Assembly (NCBI GenBank): GCA_040394475.1
Contig: JBEBSD010000076.1
Coordinates: forward strand, 1-30,209
DNA length: 30,209 nucleotides
Direction of reading: 5' to 3'
Source: JBEBSD01 sp040394475
GTDB taxonomy: Bacteria > Bacteroidota > Bacteroidia > Cytophagales > Spirosomataceae
The position numbers were made by a program, and so were the translations under genes. A model generated the notes under the pieces. It did not search any database, was not told where the DNA came from, and saw only the letters and a program-made list of their open reading frames with translations. This document shows positions 14,850-22,284 of the stretch, piece by piece; position 1 is the first letter of the stretch; each line of letters opens with the position of its first letter.

Positions 14850-16535
14850 ATGAAGCGGTTAACAGGTTATTGGATCCTGGTTGGGTTACTGGGAGGATGC
14901 ACACAGGAGATTCCCGACCCGCCGGTGGTTGCTTTTGACTACGCGCATGAAGGGGCCGGCGTGGTTGCTTTTTCGAACCAGTCGTCGAATGCGACACATT
15001 TTACCTGGTATTTTGGCGACGGGGAGCAGGCGGTTACCGAAGGGTCGACGGCCGCAAAACATACCTATCAGCAATCGGGCAGCTACACGGTCAGGCTGGT
15101 TGCAAGAGGGGACGGCGGAAGCGTAGGGTTAAGCCGGGAGATCAGCATTAATGTAAACAGTCAGGCAGTAGCCCCGGTAGCGGTCATTACGTATTCGCCA
15201 AACACTAACCTGACGGCACCTGTCAGCGTGAATTTCTCAGCCCGCTCTTCTACAGGCTCCCATAACTGGTACGAATGGAAGGTTAATAATGTCCAGATCG
15301 CCACTACGGTGGAAACAAGCCATACATTTTCTGCCAAAGGGAGCTACGAGGTTTCCCTCACGGTACAGGGAGAAGGGGGAAGTAATACGACAAAACAAAC
15401 GATCACGGTAGGAGAAGCCAGCGGTCCGAAGGCCGATTTCGAAGTTCCGGTGGTGTCGAAGACCGCGCCGGTATCGGTTACGTTTGTCAATAAGTCCGAG
15501 AATGGCACCGCTTTCCTCTGGAACTTCGGTGACGGGACCTACGCGACGGGAGATGCTCCCCCGCACGAATATAAATGGCCCGGGGTATACCAGGTGATCC
15601 TGACCGTTACCGGAGCGGGAGGCATGAAAGTTCAAAAGACGGGAGAAATAGTGATCCGGCCGACCTGTGTCCTGAAGGATTCAAAGGACGGCAATACGAT
15701 TGCCTTTTCGCTGTCGGTATTTAACTACACCGACAATGGCCAGCTTAAGGATGTAGACCAGAAGATTTATTATGATAACGGGCAGCGACAAGGAGAGCAC
15801 GGGACTTCCAGCATTGAATTTGTTTCCAATGCCCCCAGGACGCTGACGGAGAAAATGACGAATGAAGGCCAGACCATTAACGACGGCAAAACCACCTATT
15901 ATTACAATGACCTGGGTTTACTGGATCGGATGGAGAAACGGTACAACAACCGGGACTACCACGCGGGCGATCGGGGGAACTTCCTCTATCAATACGATGA
16001 CAATCAGATTGTCTCGAAAGTAGAGGCGGATAGTACTACCTATACCTACGCGAACGGAGTGTTAACGGCCATTGCTCACCGGGCCAATTCAACAGCCTCC
16101 AGGGAAAGAATTGACCGGAACCTGTACGTGGTCAGTGGTTACCAGATCACGAATGGACGAATCAGCCGGGTGAACTACCAGGGAGGAGCATTCCGGGAAC
16201 TGACCTACGACGGGAAAGGGCAGATGCGGACCAATGTGTTTACCAACCCGGCAGACGGGAAAAAAATTACCGAAGAATGGTGGTACGACGACAAAATAAA
16301 CCCCCATTTTAACAGAAGCCGCTATAAGGGACATCCTTTCTATATTGAGTATGGCTACGGCGTGATGGAGAATAATGTTATCCGGTTCAGCCGGAAAGTA
16401 ATCAATACAGCTGCGACATTCGGGGAGGAAACTGTTTTAACAGGGCAATACGATACGAATAATCTGCCGGCAGCGCTCACTAAAAACGGAGATCCGTTCA
16501 ACCAGACGGCAGCGTACACCTACACGTGTAAGTAA
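14850..16535 (+). CDS. PKD lipoprotein with YD/RHS-like C-terminal repeats
   Basis: A 561-aa lipoprotein: signal ending L-L-G-G-C17 then T-Q-E-I-P-D-P-P, close to the N-termini of the other PKD lipoproteins here. Three PKD-type domains follow at about 25-105 (FTWYFGDG), 108-190 (degenerate, YEWKVNN) and 193-272 (FLWNFGDG). Residues about 275-561 hold strand-like repeats of the YD/RHS kind: YYYNDLGLLDRMEKRY, YQYDDNQIVSKVE, YTYANGVLTAI, LTYDGKGQMRTNVF and QYDTNNLPAALTK. No RHS-core cleavage motif or toxin tail is visible, so it is more likely a surface beta-structure than a polymorphic toxin. It lies 123 nt after copy 2 of the FGE-type genes and may be the last gene of the operon or have its own promoter. 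Confidence 0.75.
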   Translation: MKRLTGYWILVGLLGGCTQEIPDPPVVAFDYAHEGAGVVAFSNQSSNATHFTWYFGDGEQAVTEGSTAAKHTYQQSGSYTVRLVARGDGGSVGLSREISINVNSQAVAPVAVITYSPNTNLTAPVSVNFSARSSTGSHNWYEWKVNNVQIATTVETSHTFSAKGSYEVSLTVQGEGGSNTTKQTITVGEASGPKADFEVPVVSKTAPVSVTFVNKSENGTAFLWNFGDGTYATGDAPPHEYKWPGVYQVILTVTGAGGMKVQKTGEIVIRPTCVLKDSKDGNTIAFSLSVFNYTDNGQLKDVDQKIYYDNGQRQGEHGTSSIEFVSNAPRTLTEKMTNEGQTINDGKTTYYYNDLGLLDRMEKRYNNRDYHAGDRGNFLYQYDDNQIVSKVEADSTTYTYANGVLTAIAHRANSTASRERIDRNLYVVSGYQITNGRISRVNYQGGAFRELTYDGKGQMRTNVFTNPADGKKITEEWWYDDKINPHFNRSRYKGHPFYIEYGYGVMENNVIRFSRKVINTAATFGEETVLTGQYDTNNLPAALTKNGDPFNQTAAYTYTCK

Positions 16536-16823
16536 TGCTGCGTTTCATCCGGACGGTTTGCCGTGATGAGGCACGACTGGTGAGTCCGCCGTTCGACAGG
16601 CAATCCGACATAACCTCTTAATTTCGATCACACGATCATCCGGATTTTTGGCAGGATCCGGGTTTCCTCGTGCATGAACAATTTTCTGATAATCAGTTTG
16701 TTAGCGGATTGTTTGAGTGGCTGTCTCAAGGGGTAAGAGGGTTCTGTGCACTATTTTAAGCAAAAAATAATAGTAGTAAAGGGCAGAATTGTCGTCTTAT
16801 AGCTATAACCTCAGGAAATTTAG
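16536..16823. other. Intergenic region, no gene seen
   Basis: About 290 bases between the end of the accessory locus and the sugar isomerase-like gene. I see no open frame with homology, no convincing terminator and no clear promoter; only short weak hairpins such as ACGG-TTTG-CCGT near 16553. Confidence 0.4.
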
Positions 16824-17741
16824 ATGCTTATGAACGCAGTTGAAAATACCCATTCAAGAAGATTTTTCTTAAAATCCTCCCTGGCAGCAGTTGCGGGAGT
16901 TGCCTCATTTTCAGATCTGGCGCTTTTTGCAGAGGCGGAACTGAAGAAAGGAGTCATTCCGCTGGGCGTGTGTACGGGCTATACCAATGCAGGCCTGATC
17001 AAAAGCCTGGGATTTGATTATATTGAAGAAGGAGTCGGGCGCTTTCTTATTCCGGATGACGATAAAGGCGGCACCGCTGCTTATGAGCAAAATCTTGCGT
17101 TGTTGAAAGCCACAAAATTTCCTGTCCGGTCGTATACCAGTTTTTTCCCGGGTACTTTGAAATCCGTCGGGCCGGAACTTCATCACGAAGAAATCCTGCA
17201 GCGCACCGAACTTGCCTTGCAGCGGGCGAAGGCGTGCGGCTCCAAAAATATTGTTTTCGGAAGCGGCGGTTCCCGTAAGATCCCGGATGGCTACGACCGG
17301 GAGAAAGCGAAGCAGCAGCATATAGAACTCAGTAAAAGGATGGCTCCGCTGGCAGAAAAATATAAAGTAACGATTTCCATCGAGCCGTTGAACAGCACCG
17401 AAACCAATTTTGTGAACAGCCTTGCCGATGGCGCCGAGATCGTGGAGGCCGTAAACAATCCGTGGTTCCGGATGGTTTGCGATATTTATCATATGATGAA
17501 AGACGGTGAAGGGCCTGAGCAAATCATTAAGTACGGCGACTTTATCGCGCATTGTCACATTGCCGAAAAGGCCAACCGTACGCCGGCCGGTGTTGACGGA
17601 GATGATTTCAGACCCTATTTTCGATCGCTGAAGAAAATTAAGTACAAAAACGGCTTATCGCTGGAATGCCGCTGGACGGATCTTGAAAAAGAGGCAGGGA
17701 AAGCCATAACCGTCATCAGGGAGCAGTGGAAGGACGCCTGA
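16824..17741 (+). CDS. Tat-exported TIM-barrel sugar phosphate isomerase/epimerase-like protein
   Basis: A 305-aa protein of the xylose isomerase-like TIM-barrel superfamily. The N-terminus S-R-R-F-F-L-K-S-S followed by a hydrophobic Ala-rich stretch is a twin-arginine signal, so the folded protein is exported to the periplasm. Metal and catalytic residues of the family are visible in order: Glu in VTISIEPLN, Asp/His in MVCDIYHM, His in AHCHIAEK, and Glu in LSLECRW. Members act on sugars, inosose or hydroxypyruvate; the substrate here is unknown. An ATG two codons downstream is an alternative start. The gene stands alone; a hairpin follows it. Confidence 0.85.
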   Translation: MLMNAVENTHSRRFFLKSSLAAVAGVASFSDLALFAEAELKKGVIPLGVCTGYTNAGLIKSLGFDYIEEGVGRFLIPDDDKGGTAAYEQNLALLKATKFPVRSYTSFFPGTLKSVGPELHHEEILQRTELALQRAKACGSKNIVFGSGGSRKIPDGYDREKAKQQHIELSKRMAPLAEKYKVTISIEPLNSTETNFVNSLADGAEIVEAVNNPWFRMVCDIYHMMKDGEGPEQIIKYGDFIAHCHIAEKANRTPAGVDGDDFRPYFRSLKKIKYKNGLSLECRWTDLEKEAGKAITVIREQWKDA

Positions 17742-17770
17742 AGCAGGCGCCATTTTACAACAGCATCGTA

Positions 17771-17830
17771 CGCGGGAATACCGGTGAGCAGACCAGGTTG
17801 TTTGCTTGAAGGATATTCCCGCGGTTTTAT
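17771..17830 (+). terminator. Possible terminator after the isomerase-like gene
   Basis: CGCGGGAATA (17771-17780) pairs perfectly with TATTCCCGCG (17814-17823), followed by GTTTTATTTTAT. The loop of 33 nt is long for an intrinsic terminator, so the call is moderate. Confidence 0.5.
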
Positions 17831-17836
17831 TTTATA

Positions 17837-17868
17837 TTGGCAATTCTCTTAAAAAAATCCTAATTTTG
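17837..17868 (+). promoter_or_regulatory. Promoter of nusB
   Basis: TTG (17837-17839), 21 nt, then TAATTTTG (17861-17868), which matches the Bacteroidota -7 consensus TAnnTTTG. It lies 72 nt before the nusB start at 17941. Confidence 0.6.
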
Positions 17869-17940
17869 CGGAATGATTACCTTACCAGTCTAAACGCTTG
17901 TTTTGATAAGTTCTTTGTTTTATTGTTTTCTCTTTTATAA

Positions 17941-19107
17941 ATGTTGAATCGAAGGTTATTGCGCTCGAAGGTAGTGCAGGCGTTGTATGCCAATGAGGTG
18001 GCAACAGAATCGAACCGTTTACTGGCACTGGACGAAATTGCCGAAGCATATAAGCCCGACCTCAACTCAATGGAGCCTCAGAACCTGGAAAAACTGGAAG
18101 GACTGCGGCAACTGGCCAGCTTTACCCTGAATGAGCTGATCCAGACCGGGTCGCCCAGCACGGATGAAGAAGTGCCTTTTGAAGTGATTCAGACAGCCCG
18201 TGAAGTCTACAAGCGGTTTACAAATGCTGTCGGGCTGGACCAGAAGAAAACAATACGCCGTGTACTCGCGGAAACCGAAGCCATCTACGAAGAGTTCTTG
18301 CTCGTATTACAGCTGTTACTCGAACTCGCTCACCAGGCGAAACTGGACCGTGCGCGGGTATATGAGGACCCGGATAACGTCCTTCCTAAGGAATCGGGTC
18401 TGGATTCCAATGCATTCGTGAAATTGCTGGCTTCCCATAAGCCGTTCCAGGACGAAGTGCTCCGCAAAGCGGCAAGCTGGTCCAACCACATGGAGGTGGT
18501 TTGGGGCACGTATAAGGAGGTCCTGCGGAAGGATGAAACCTATCACGCCTATTGTCGGAAAAACGTACATACCGAGGAAGAGGACCAGCAATTGGCACAG
18601 TATGTGCTGCGTACCGTCATTCTGAAGAGCCCGCTTACCGTAGATTTCTTTGAACAAAAGGACCTATACTGGGAAGATCACAGCGAGCTGATCCGGAGTA
18701 TGGCTATCCGCACCCTGAAATCTCCGCAGAAGGAAGGGGAATTTAAGCTGGCCACCTTTACGGATGATTGGGAGGACGACCGGCAATTTGTAGAAGAATT
18801 GTATACCAAGACCCTGGCAAACGACAGGGAATACGAGGAATACCTGAAAGAACAGTTGAAAAACTGGGATACGGAACGGGTAGCATTGGTGGATATGCTC
18901 ATTATGAAAGCCGCTCTGACGGAATTGCTCTCTTTTCCCGGAATACCGGTAAAGGTAACCATCAACGAATTCATTGAAACCGCAAAACGGTATAGTACGC
19001 CTCAAAGCGGGAAGTTTGTGAATGGCGTGCTGGATGTACTGGCCCAAAAGCTGATAAACGAACAGAAAATCAGGAAAAGCGGCCGGGGACTCATTGATAA
19101 CCGGTAA
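17941..19107 (+). CDS. nusB: Transcription antitermination factor NusB (long Bacteroidota form)
   Basis: A 388-aa protein. The start MLNRRLLRSKVVQALYA and the C-terminal part (about 255-375: FVEELYTKTLANDREYEEYL, ERVALVDMLIMKAALTELL, INEFIETAKRYSTPQSGKFVNGVLD) are typical of NusB, which binds boxA RNA with NusE/S10 to aid rRNA transcription. E. coli NusB is about 140 aa; the extra central helical region is normal for Bacteroidota. It begins the housekeeping run that continues with YtxH, DUF1573, yajC, YbbR-like and coaE. The ATG at 17941 follows a well-placed promoter. Confidence 0.93.
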   Translation: MLNRRLLRSKVVQALYANEVATESNRLLALDEIAEAYKPDLNSMEPQNLEKLEGLRQLASFTLNELIQTGSPSTDEEVPFEVIQTAREVYKRFTNAVGLDQKKTIRRVLAETEAIYEEFLLVLQLLLELAHQAKLDRARVYEDPDNVLPKESGLDSNAFVKLLASHKPFQDEVLRKAASWSNHMEVVWGTYKEVLRKDETYHAYCRKNVHTEEEDQQLAQYVLRTVILKSPLTVDFFEQKDLYWEDHSELIRSMAIRTLKSPQKEGEFKLATFTDDWEDDRQFVEELYTKTLANDREYEEYLKEQLKNWDTERVALVDMLIMKAALTELLSFPGIPVKVTINEFIETAKRYSTPQSGKFVNGVLDVLAQKLINEQKIRKSGRGLIDNR

Positions 19108-19214
19108 AGATTTACGGGAAATAGACGATTTTTTTCTATTATTGTTCGTTATAACCGGAAAGAGCAGCTGCGGAGCTGCGATACTATTTATTAAATTTTA
19201 ACCACTGGGAAATT

Positions 19215-19520
19215 ATGAGCAGTTCAAGCCGTTCGTTTATAGCATTTCTTACCGGAGTTCTGACAGGGGTTGCTGTGGGAATTGTATATGCTCCCGATAA
19301 AGGAGAAGTAACCCGGGACCGGTTGTCGTTCCGGTTGTCGAAGTACCGTAATGAGTTGCAAAAACTGATTGACGATCTGATCGAACGGAAGGAATTTGCA
19401 GGGACGGATGCGAAATCAGAAGGAGAGCGGGTTGTCAGCGAGGCGCGTGAAAAGGCGGAGCGTTTGCTGGAGGATGTTGACCGGTTGATGGCACAGATCA
19501 AAAATCAGACAATTGAATGA
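19215..19520 (+). CDS. YtxH-domain protein
   Basis: A 101-aa protein. One Gly-rich membrane segment at about 7-27 (FIAFLTGVLTGVAVGIVYAP) followed by D-K-G-E-x-T-R-D-R-L is the YtxH signature. The rest is a charged, mostly Glu/Lys/Arg helix, probably coiled coil. The role of YtxH proteins is poorly known; they are small membrane proteins often linked to envelope stress. Its stop overlaps the next start by four bases (ATGA), so it is coupled to the DUF1573 lipoprotein gene. Confidence 0.82.
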   Translation: MSSSSRSFIAFLTGVLTGVAVGIVYAPDKGEVTRDRLSFRLSKYRNELQKLIDDLIERKEFAGTDAKSEGERVVSEAREKAERLLEDVDRLMAQIKNQTIE

Positions 19521-19969
19521 AAATGCAGTGGTGTTACCGGTCGGCGTTCCTTTTGGGAGCAATGGTCTTACTGATCGCCCCTTTTTCCTGCACAAGCAGC
19601 GAGAAAGGTGGAGAGGGAAAGGAATCGGAGGTAGCGGCAGAAAATCTGCCGGTATTTACATTGCAGGAGGATGCTACCTTTAATTTCGGAACGGTAAAGG
19701 AAGGAGAGGTAGTGGAGAAAACATTTATTTTTAAAAACGAGGGAAAGTTTCCGTTGGTAATCAGCAACATCAGTTCCTCCTGCGGGTGCACTACCCCGGA
19801 GTGGCCCCGGGAGCCGATCCAACCCGATCAGGAATCTCGTATCCTGGTCCGGTTCAATACAAAAGGAAAACCAGGGCCTCAAAGTAAGACGGTTGTTATT
19901 TCCGCCAATACGGAGCCTGCCGTAATAGAATTAAGGCTGACCGGTATTGTGGAAGGTACTTCCAGCTAG
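19517..19969 (+). CDS. DUF1573 lipoprotein
   Basis: A 150-aa lipoprotein: a signal ending L-I-A-P-F-S-C, a short Glu/Gly-rich linker, then a DUF1573 domain at about 48-148. The family hallmark is plain: FNFGTVKEGEVVEKTFIFKN, then S-S-C-G-C-T-T-P-E-W-P, then F-N-T-K-G-K-P-G and a final strand. DUF1573 is an Ig/ASH-like periplasmic domain of unknown function, very common in Bacteroidota, with a conserved C-G-C pair. It overlaps the YtxH gene and precedes yajC by 55 nt, an arrangement usual in the phylum. Confidence 0.9.
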   Translation: MKMQWCYRSAFLLGAMVLLIAPFSCTSSEKGGEGKESEVAAENLPVFTLQEDATFNFGTVKEGEVVEKTFIFKNEGKFPLVISNISSSCGCTTPEWPREPIQPDQESRILVRFNTKGKPGPQSKTVVISANTEPAVIELRLTGIVEGTSS

Positions 19970-20024
19970 GTTGAATTAACCCCGAACGGACACTCCGGTG
20001 TCTTCTATTTTATATAACTTAATT

Positions 20025-20318
20025 ATGTTGAACGCAATTCTATTACAAGCCGCTCCGGGCGGATCAGGCGCCGTCATGCAGATCGTGATGATGGTGGGAA
20101 TCATCGCCGTGTTTTACTTTTTCATGATTCGTCCGCAGCAAAAAAAGGCGAAAGACCAACGGGTTATGATTGAAAATCTCAAAGAAGGGGATAGTGTAGT
20201 GACTATCGGCGGCTTACACGGAAAAGTGTACAGTGTAGAAGAAGCCACCATTACCCTTGCGTTGGATAAGGGCATAAAGCTTACGTTTGAGAAATCTGCT
20301 ATTACACGTAAAATCTAA
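20025..20318 (+). CDS. yajC: Preprotein translocase subunit YajC
   Basis: A 97-aa protein. The ATG at 20025 is preferred to an in-frame GTG at 19998 because the AT-rich stretch before it looks like leader sequence. One membrane segment (about 18-36, IVMMVGIIAVFYFFMI) is followed by R-P-Q-Q-K-K-A-K and a small cytoplasmic domain with L-K-E-G-D-S-V-V-T-I-G-G-L-H-G, the YajC hallmark. YajC joins SecDF at the SecYEG translocon. It precedes the YbbR-like gene by 19 nt. Confidence 0.94.
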   Translation: MLNAILLQAAPGGSGAVMQIVMMVGIIAVFYFFMIRPQQKKAKDQRVMIENLKEGDSVVTIGGLHGKVYSVEEATITLALDKGIKLTFEKSAITRKI

Positions 20319-20337
20319 AGGGAATTAACAGCGAATT

Positions 20338-21009
20338 TTGTCGGTGCGGGGAAGGAATCATCAATTGAAGGTCATTATCGGATGTGTGATCACAGGAGCG
20401 TTTTCCTGGCTGATGAACGCATTCAGCAAAGAAAACTACACGCTCCGCTTCAATTATCCGGTTTCGTTTGTATACGACGACTCGCTCTATGTTCCGGTTC
20501 AGCCATTACCCGCCACTGTTTCGGCAAATGTATCGGGTGATGGCTGGAGTCTTTTACGGAAGTCGCTGGAAACCTTTAAAAGAGAACCGGTACAGTATGT
20601 AGTAACCAATCCGCTGAAAGCAAGGTCGATCAGCACCTCAATTCTCCGGGAGGAGATCCTGGAACGCTTTCCCGGACTTACCGTGAACTACGTCGTTTCC
20701 GATACGATTGAACTGGAGTTTGAACGAAGGGTGCAAAAGGTAATCCCGCTGCGGGTAGACAGTAGTTCCATTGACCTGGCCCCGGGTTACTGGTTATCGA
20801 GCTACATCAATATGACACCCTCACTGATTGCTGTGGACGGGCCTCAGTCGCTGATCCGCCAGTATCCGGATTCGGTGAGCATCCGGATACCCCGGAAACG
20901 CATCCGGGAAAATTATGAAGCGGTGCTGCAGATCCCGCTGAAGGAATCACCGATGGTCAAGCTTAGCCACGACGAAGTGTATGTCAGTTTTGAGGTCACT
21001 GAATTATAA
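20338..21009 (+). CDS. YbbR-like domain protein
   Basis: A 223-aa protein with an N-terminal membrane segment (about 11-28) and periplasmic YbbR-like repeats (for example VQPLPATVSANVSGDGW and the later APGYWLSSYINMTPSLIAVDG, where P-x-x-V-x-V-x-G-P is the repeat hallmark). In Firmicutes the YbbR protein CdaR regulates the diadenylate cyclase CdaA; here no cdaA is adjacent, so that role is not implied. The start is a TTG at 20338 or a GTG at 20344; no ATG is available before the membrane segment. It overlaps the possible coaE start by 29 nt. Confidence 0.8.
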   Translation: MSVRGRNHQLKVIIGCVITGAFSWLMNAFSKENYTLRFNYPVSFVYDDSLYVPVQPLPATVSANVSGDGWSLLRKSLETFKREPVQYVVTNPLKARSISTSILREEILERFPGLTVNYVVSDTIELEFERRVQKVIPLRVDSSSIDLAPGYWLSSYINMTPSLIAVDGPQSLIRQYPDSVSIRIPRKRIRENYEAVLQIPLKESPMVKLSHDEVYVSFEVTEL

Positions 21010-21625
21010 GGGTGTTCCGTTGCAGACAGGTATTACCGGTGGTATCGGTTCCGGGAAAACCACGGTTTGCCGAATTTTTGAATGCCTTGGTGTTCCTGTC
21101 TATGCTGCCGATGAGCGGGCCAGATGGTTAAGCAACCACGATCCCGGTATTAAAGAGGAGGTAATTGGGCTGCTCGGCAGAGAGGCCTATGATGCGGAAG
21201 GAACGTATAACCGTAATTTCGTCGCTTCCCGTGTTTTTAAAAACGACGCCTTACTCCGGGCGCTCAACAATATTATCCACCCCCGTGTAGCGGCTGATAC
21301 GCAGACCTGGCTGGCATCGGTAGCCGGCACTCCCTATGTACTGAAAGAAGCGGCGCTTATGAACAAGGCCGGTGAAAAGAATTCACTGGATTATGTGGTG
21401 GTGGTACATGCCGCCGAATCGCTGCGAATCAGGCGGGTCCTGCACCGGGACCCCCACCGGACGGCAAGTGAGGTACGTGCCATTATCAATAGTCAGATCA
21501 CCGAAAAAGAGCGGCTGGCACTGGCCGATTTTGTGATTCATAATGACGAAGAGTCCGTGTTGATTCCGCAGGTACTGGCATTGCACGAACAGTTACTCGC
21601 ATCAGCAGCACAGCGAGCTCGTTAG
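20981..21625 (+). CDS. coaE: Dephospho-CoA kinase
   Basis: A 214-aa enzyme that phosphorylates the 3'-hydroxyl of dephospho-CoA, the last step of CoA synthesis. The P-loop G-I-T-G-G-I-G-S-G-K-T-T is followed by FECLGVPVYAADERARWL, a P-R-V region (NNIIHPRVAADTQTWL) and the C-terminal DFVIHNDEE motif, all typical of CoaE. The ATG at 20981 adds 13 residues before the usual start and overlaps the YbbR-like gene; a TTG at 21020 would give a standard 201-aa form. Its TAG stop overlaps the stop of the convergent regulator gene. Confidence 0.93.
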   Translation: MSVLRSLNYKGVPLQTGITGGIGSGKTTVCRIFECLGVPVYAADERARWLSNHDPGIKEEVIGLLGREAYDAEGTYNRNFVASRVFKNDALLRALNNIIHPRVAADTQTWLASVAGTPYVLKEAALMNKAGEKNSLDYVVVVHAAESLRIRRVLHRDPHRTASEVRAIINSQITEKERLALADFVIHNDEESVLIPQVLALHEQLLASAAQRAR

Positions 21626-22197
21626 TCGGGCTTGAAAAATACCGTTACCATTCGCTTTCCGAGACTGCCGTCGCGTCTCTGTATCTGCTTCTTGGCGCTT
21701 TTCAGCAGATTTTTGGAAACCAGGTATTTGAGGTGTTTGGATAACGTATCACTGTCTACTTTCCGGTTCTTTTCTCTGCAGGCATCATTCACCTGCCAGA
21801 CATAGCGGGGCTCCTCGAAAAGTGAGGTGTGGAGTAATTCCTCTTCCAAAAAGTGAGACAGACTGCGCTCTTTTTTGGTGGTGATGAAATACTCCTTGTT
21901 GTGATGATGCTCTTTCCTGAATTTCCTTAAGGCGGGGGCAGTCCTGATGCTTTCCGGTAGCTCCTGGTTAAGCTTAAAAATACGGATTCCGTCAAAATCG
22001 AGCTGCTCTCCCAGTTGTTGGGCAAACTGGGTGGGTATTTCTCTCCTGGCACTGAGTAAGGAATAAACGTGGCTTTCGGACAAACCAATGAAAGCAGCGA
22101 ATCCGGGTACTTCAAGACCCGTTAACTCGATGATTTTCCGGAGCCTTTCGGCAACGTCCTGTGTGTAAGTAGGATGGTTAGCAGAATCCATCCTCAA
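21622..22197 (-). CDS. XRE-like helix-turn-helix regulator
   Basis: A 191-aa predicted DNA-binding protein. Residues about 14-72 form a Cro/cI-type helix-turn-helix (VAERLRKIIELTGL, then FAAFIGLSESHVYSLLSARR). The rest is basic and helical; residues about 130-190 (VNDACREKNRKVDSDTLSKH, KYLVSKNLLKSAKKQ) look like a winged helix that could be a second DNA-binding or interaction domain. A second ATG at 22191 is possible. The target is unknown. It follows the DUF3500 gene on the same strand with an 87-nt gap, and its TAA stop overlaps the coaE stop on the other strand. Confidence 0.7.
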   Translation of the reverse strand: MRMDSANHPTYTQDVAERLRKIIELTGLEVPGFAAFIGLSESHVYSLLSARREIPTQFAQQLGEQLDFDGIRIFKLNQELPESIRTAPALRKFRKEHHHNKEYFITTKKERSLSHFLEEELLHTSLFEEPRYVWQVNDACREKNRKVDSDTLSKHLKYLVSKNLLKSAKKQIQRRDGSLGKRMVTVFFKPD

Positions 22198-22284
22198 ATA
22201 GAATGACTATTTTCAGATAAAAAATCGTCAAAAAACTGCGCTAAAATGAGGGTTTAGCGGCGGGAACTTAAAGCGGGAAGCGGA

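Noticed and set aside
16590..16625. GTTCGA-containing stretch as a tRNA T-arm
   Set aside because: No matching acceptor, D-arm or anticodon arm can be drawn around it.
19164..19179. GCAGCT-GCGG-AGCTGC hairpin after nusB as a terminator
   Set aside because: Short stem without a T-run, and the following genes look like part of the same conserved group.
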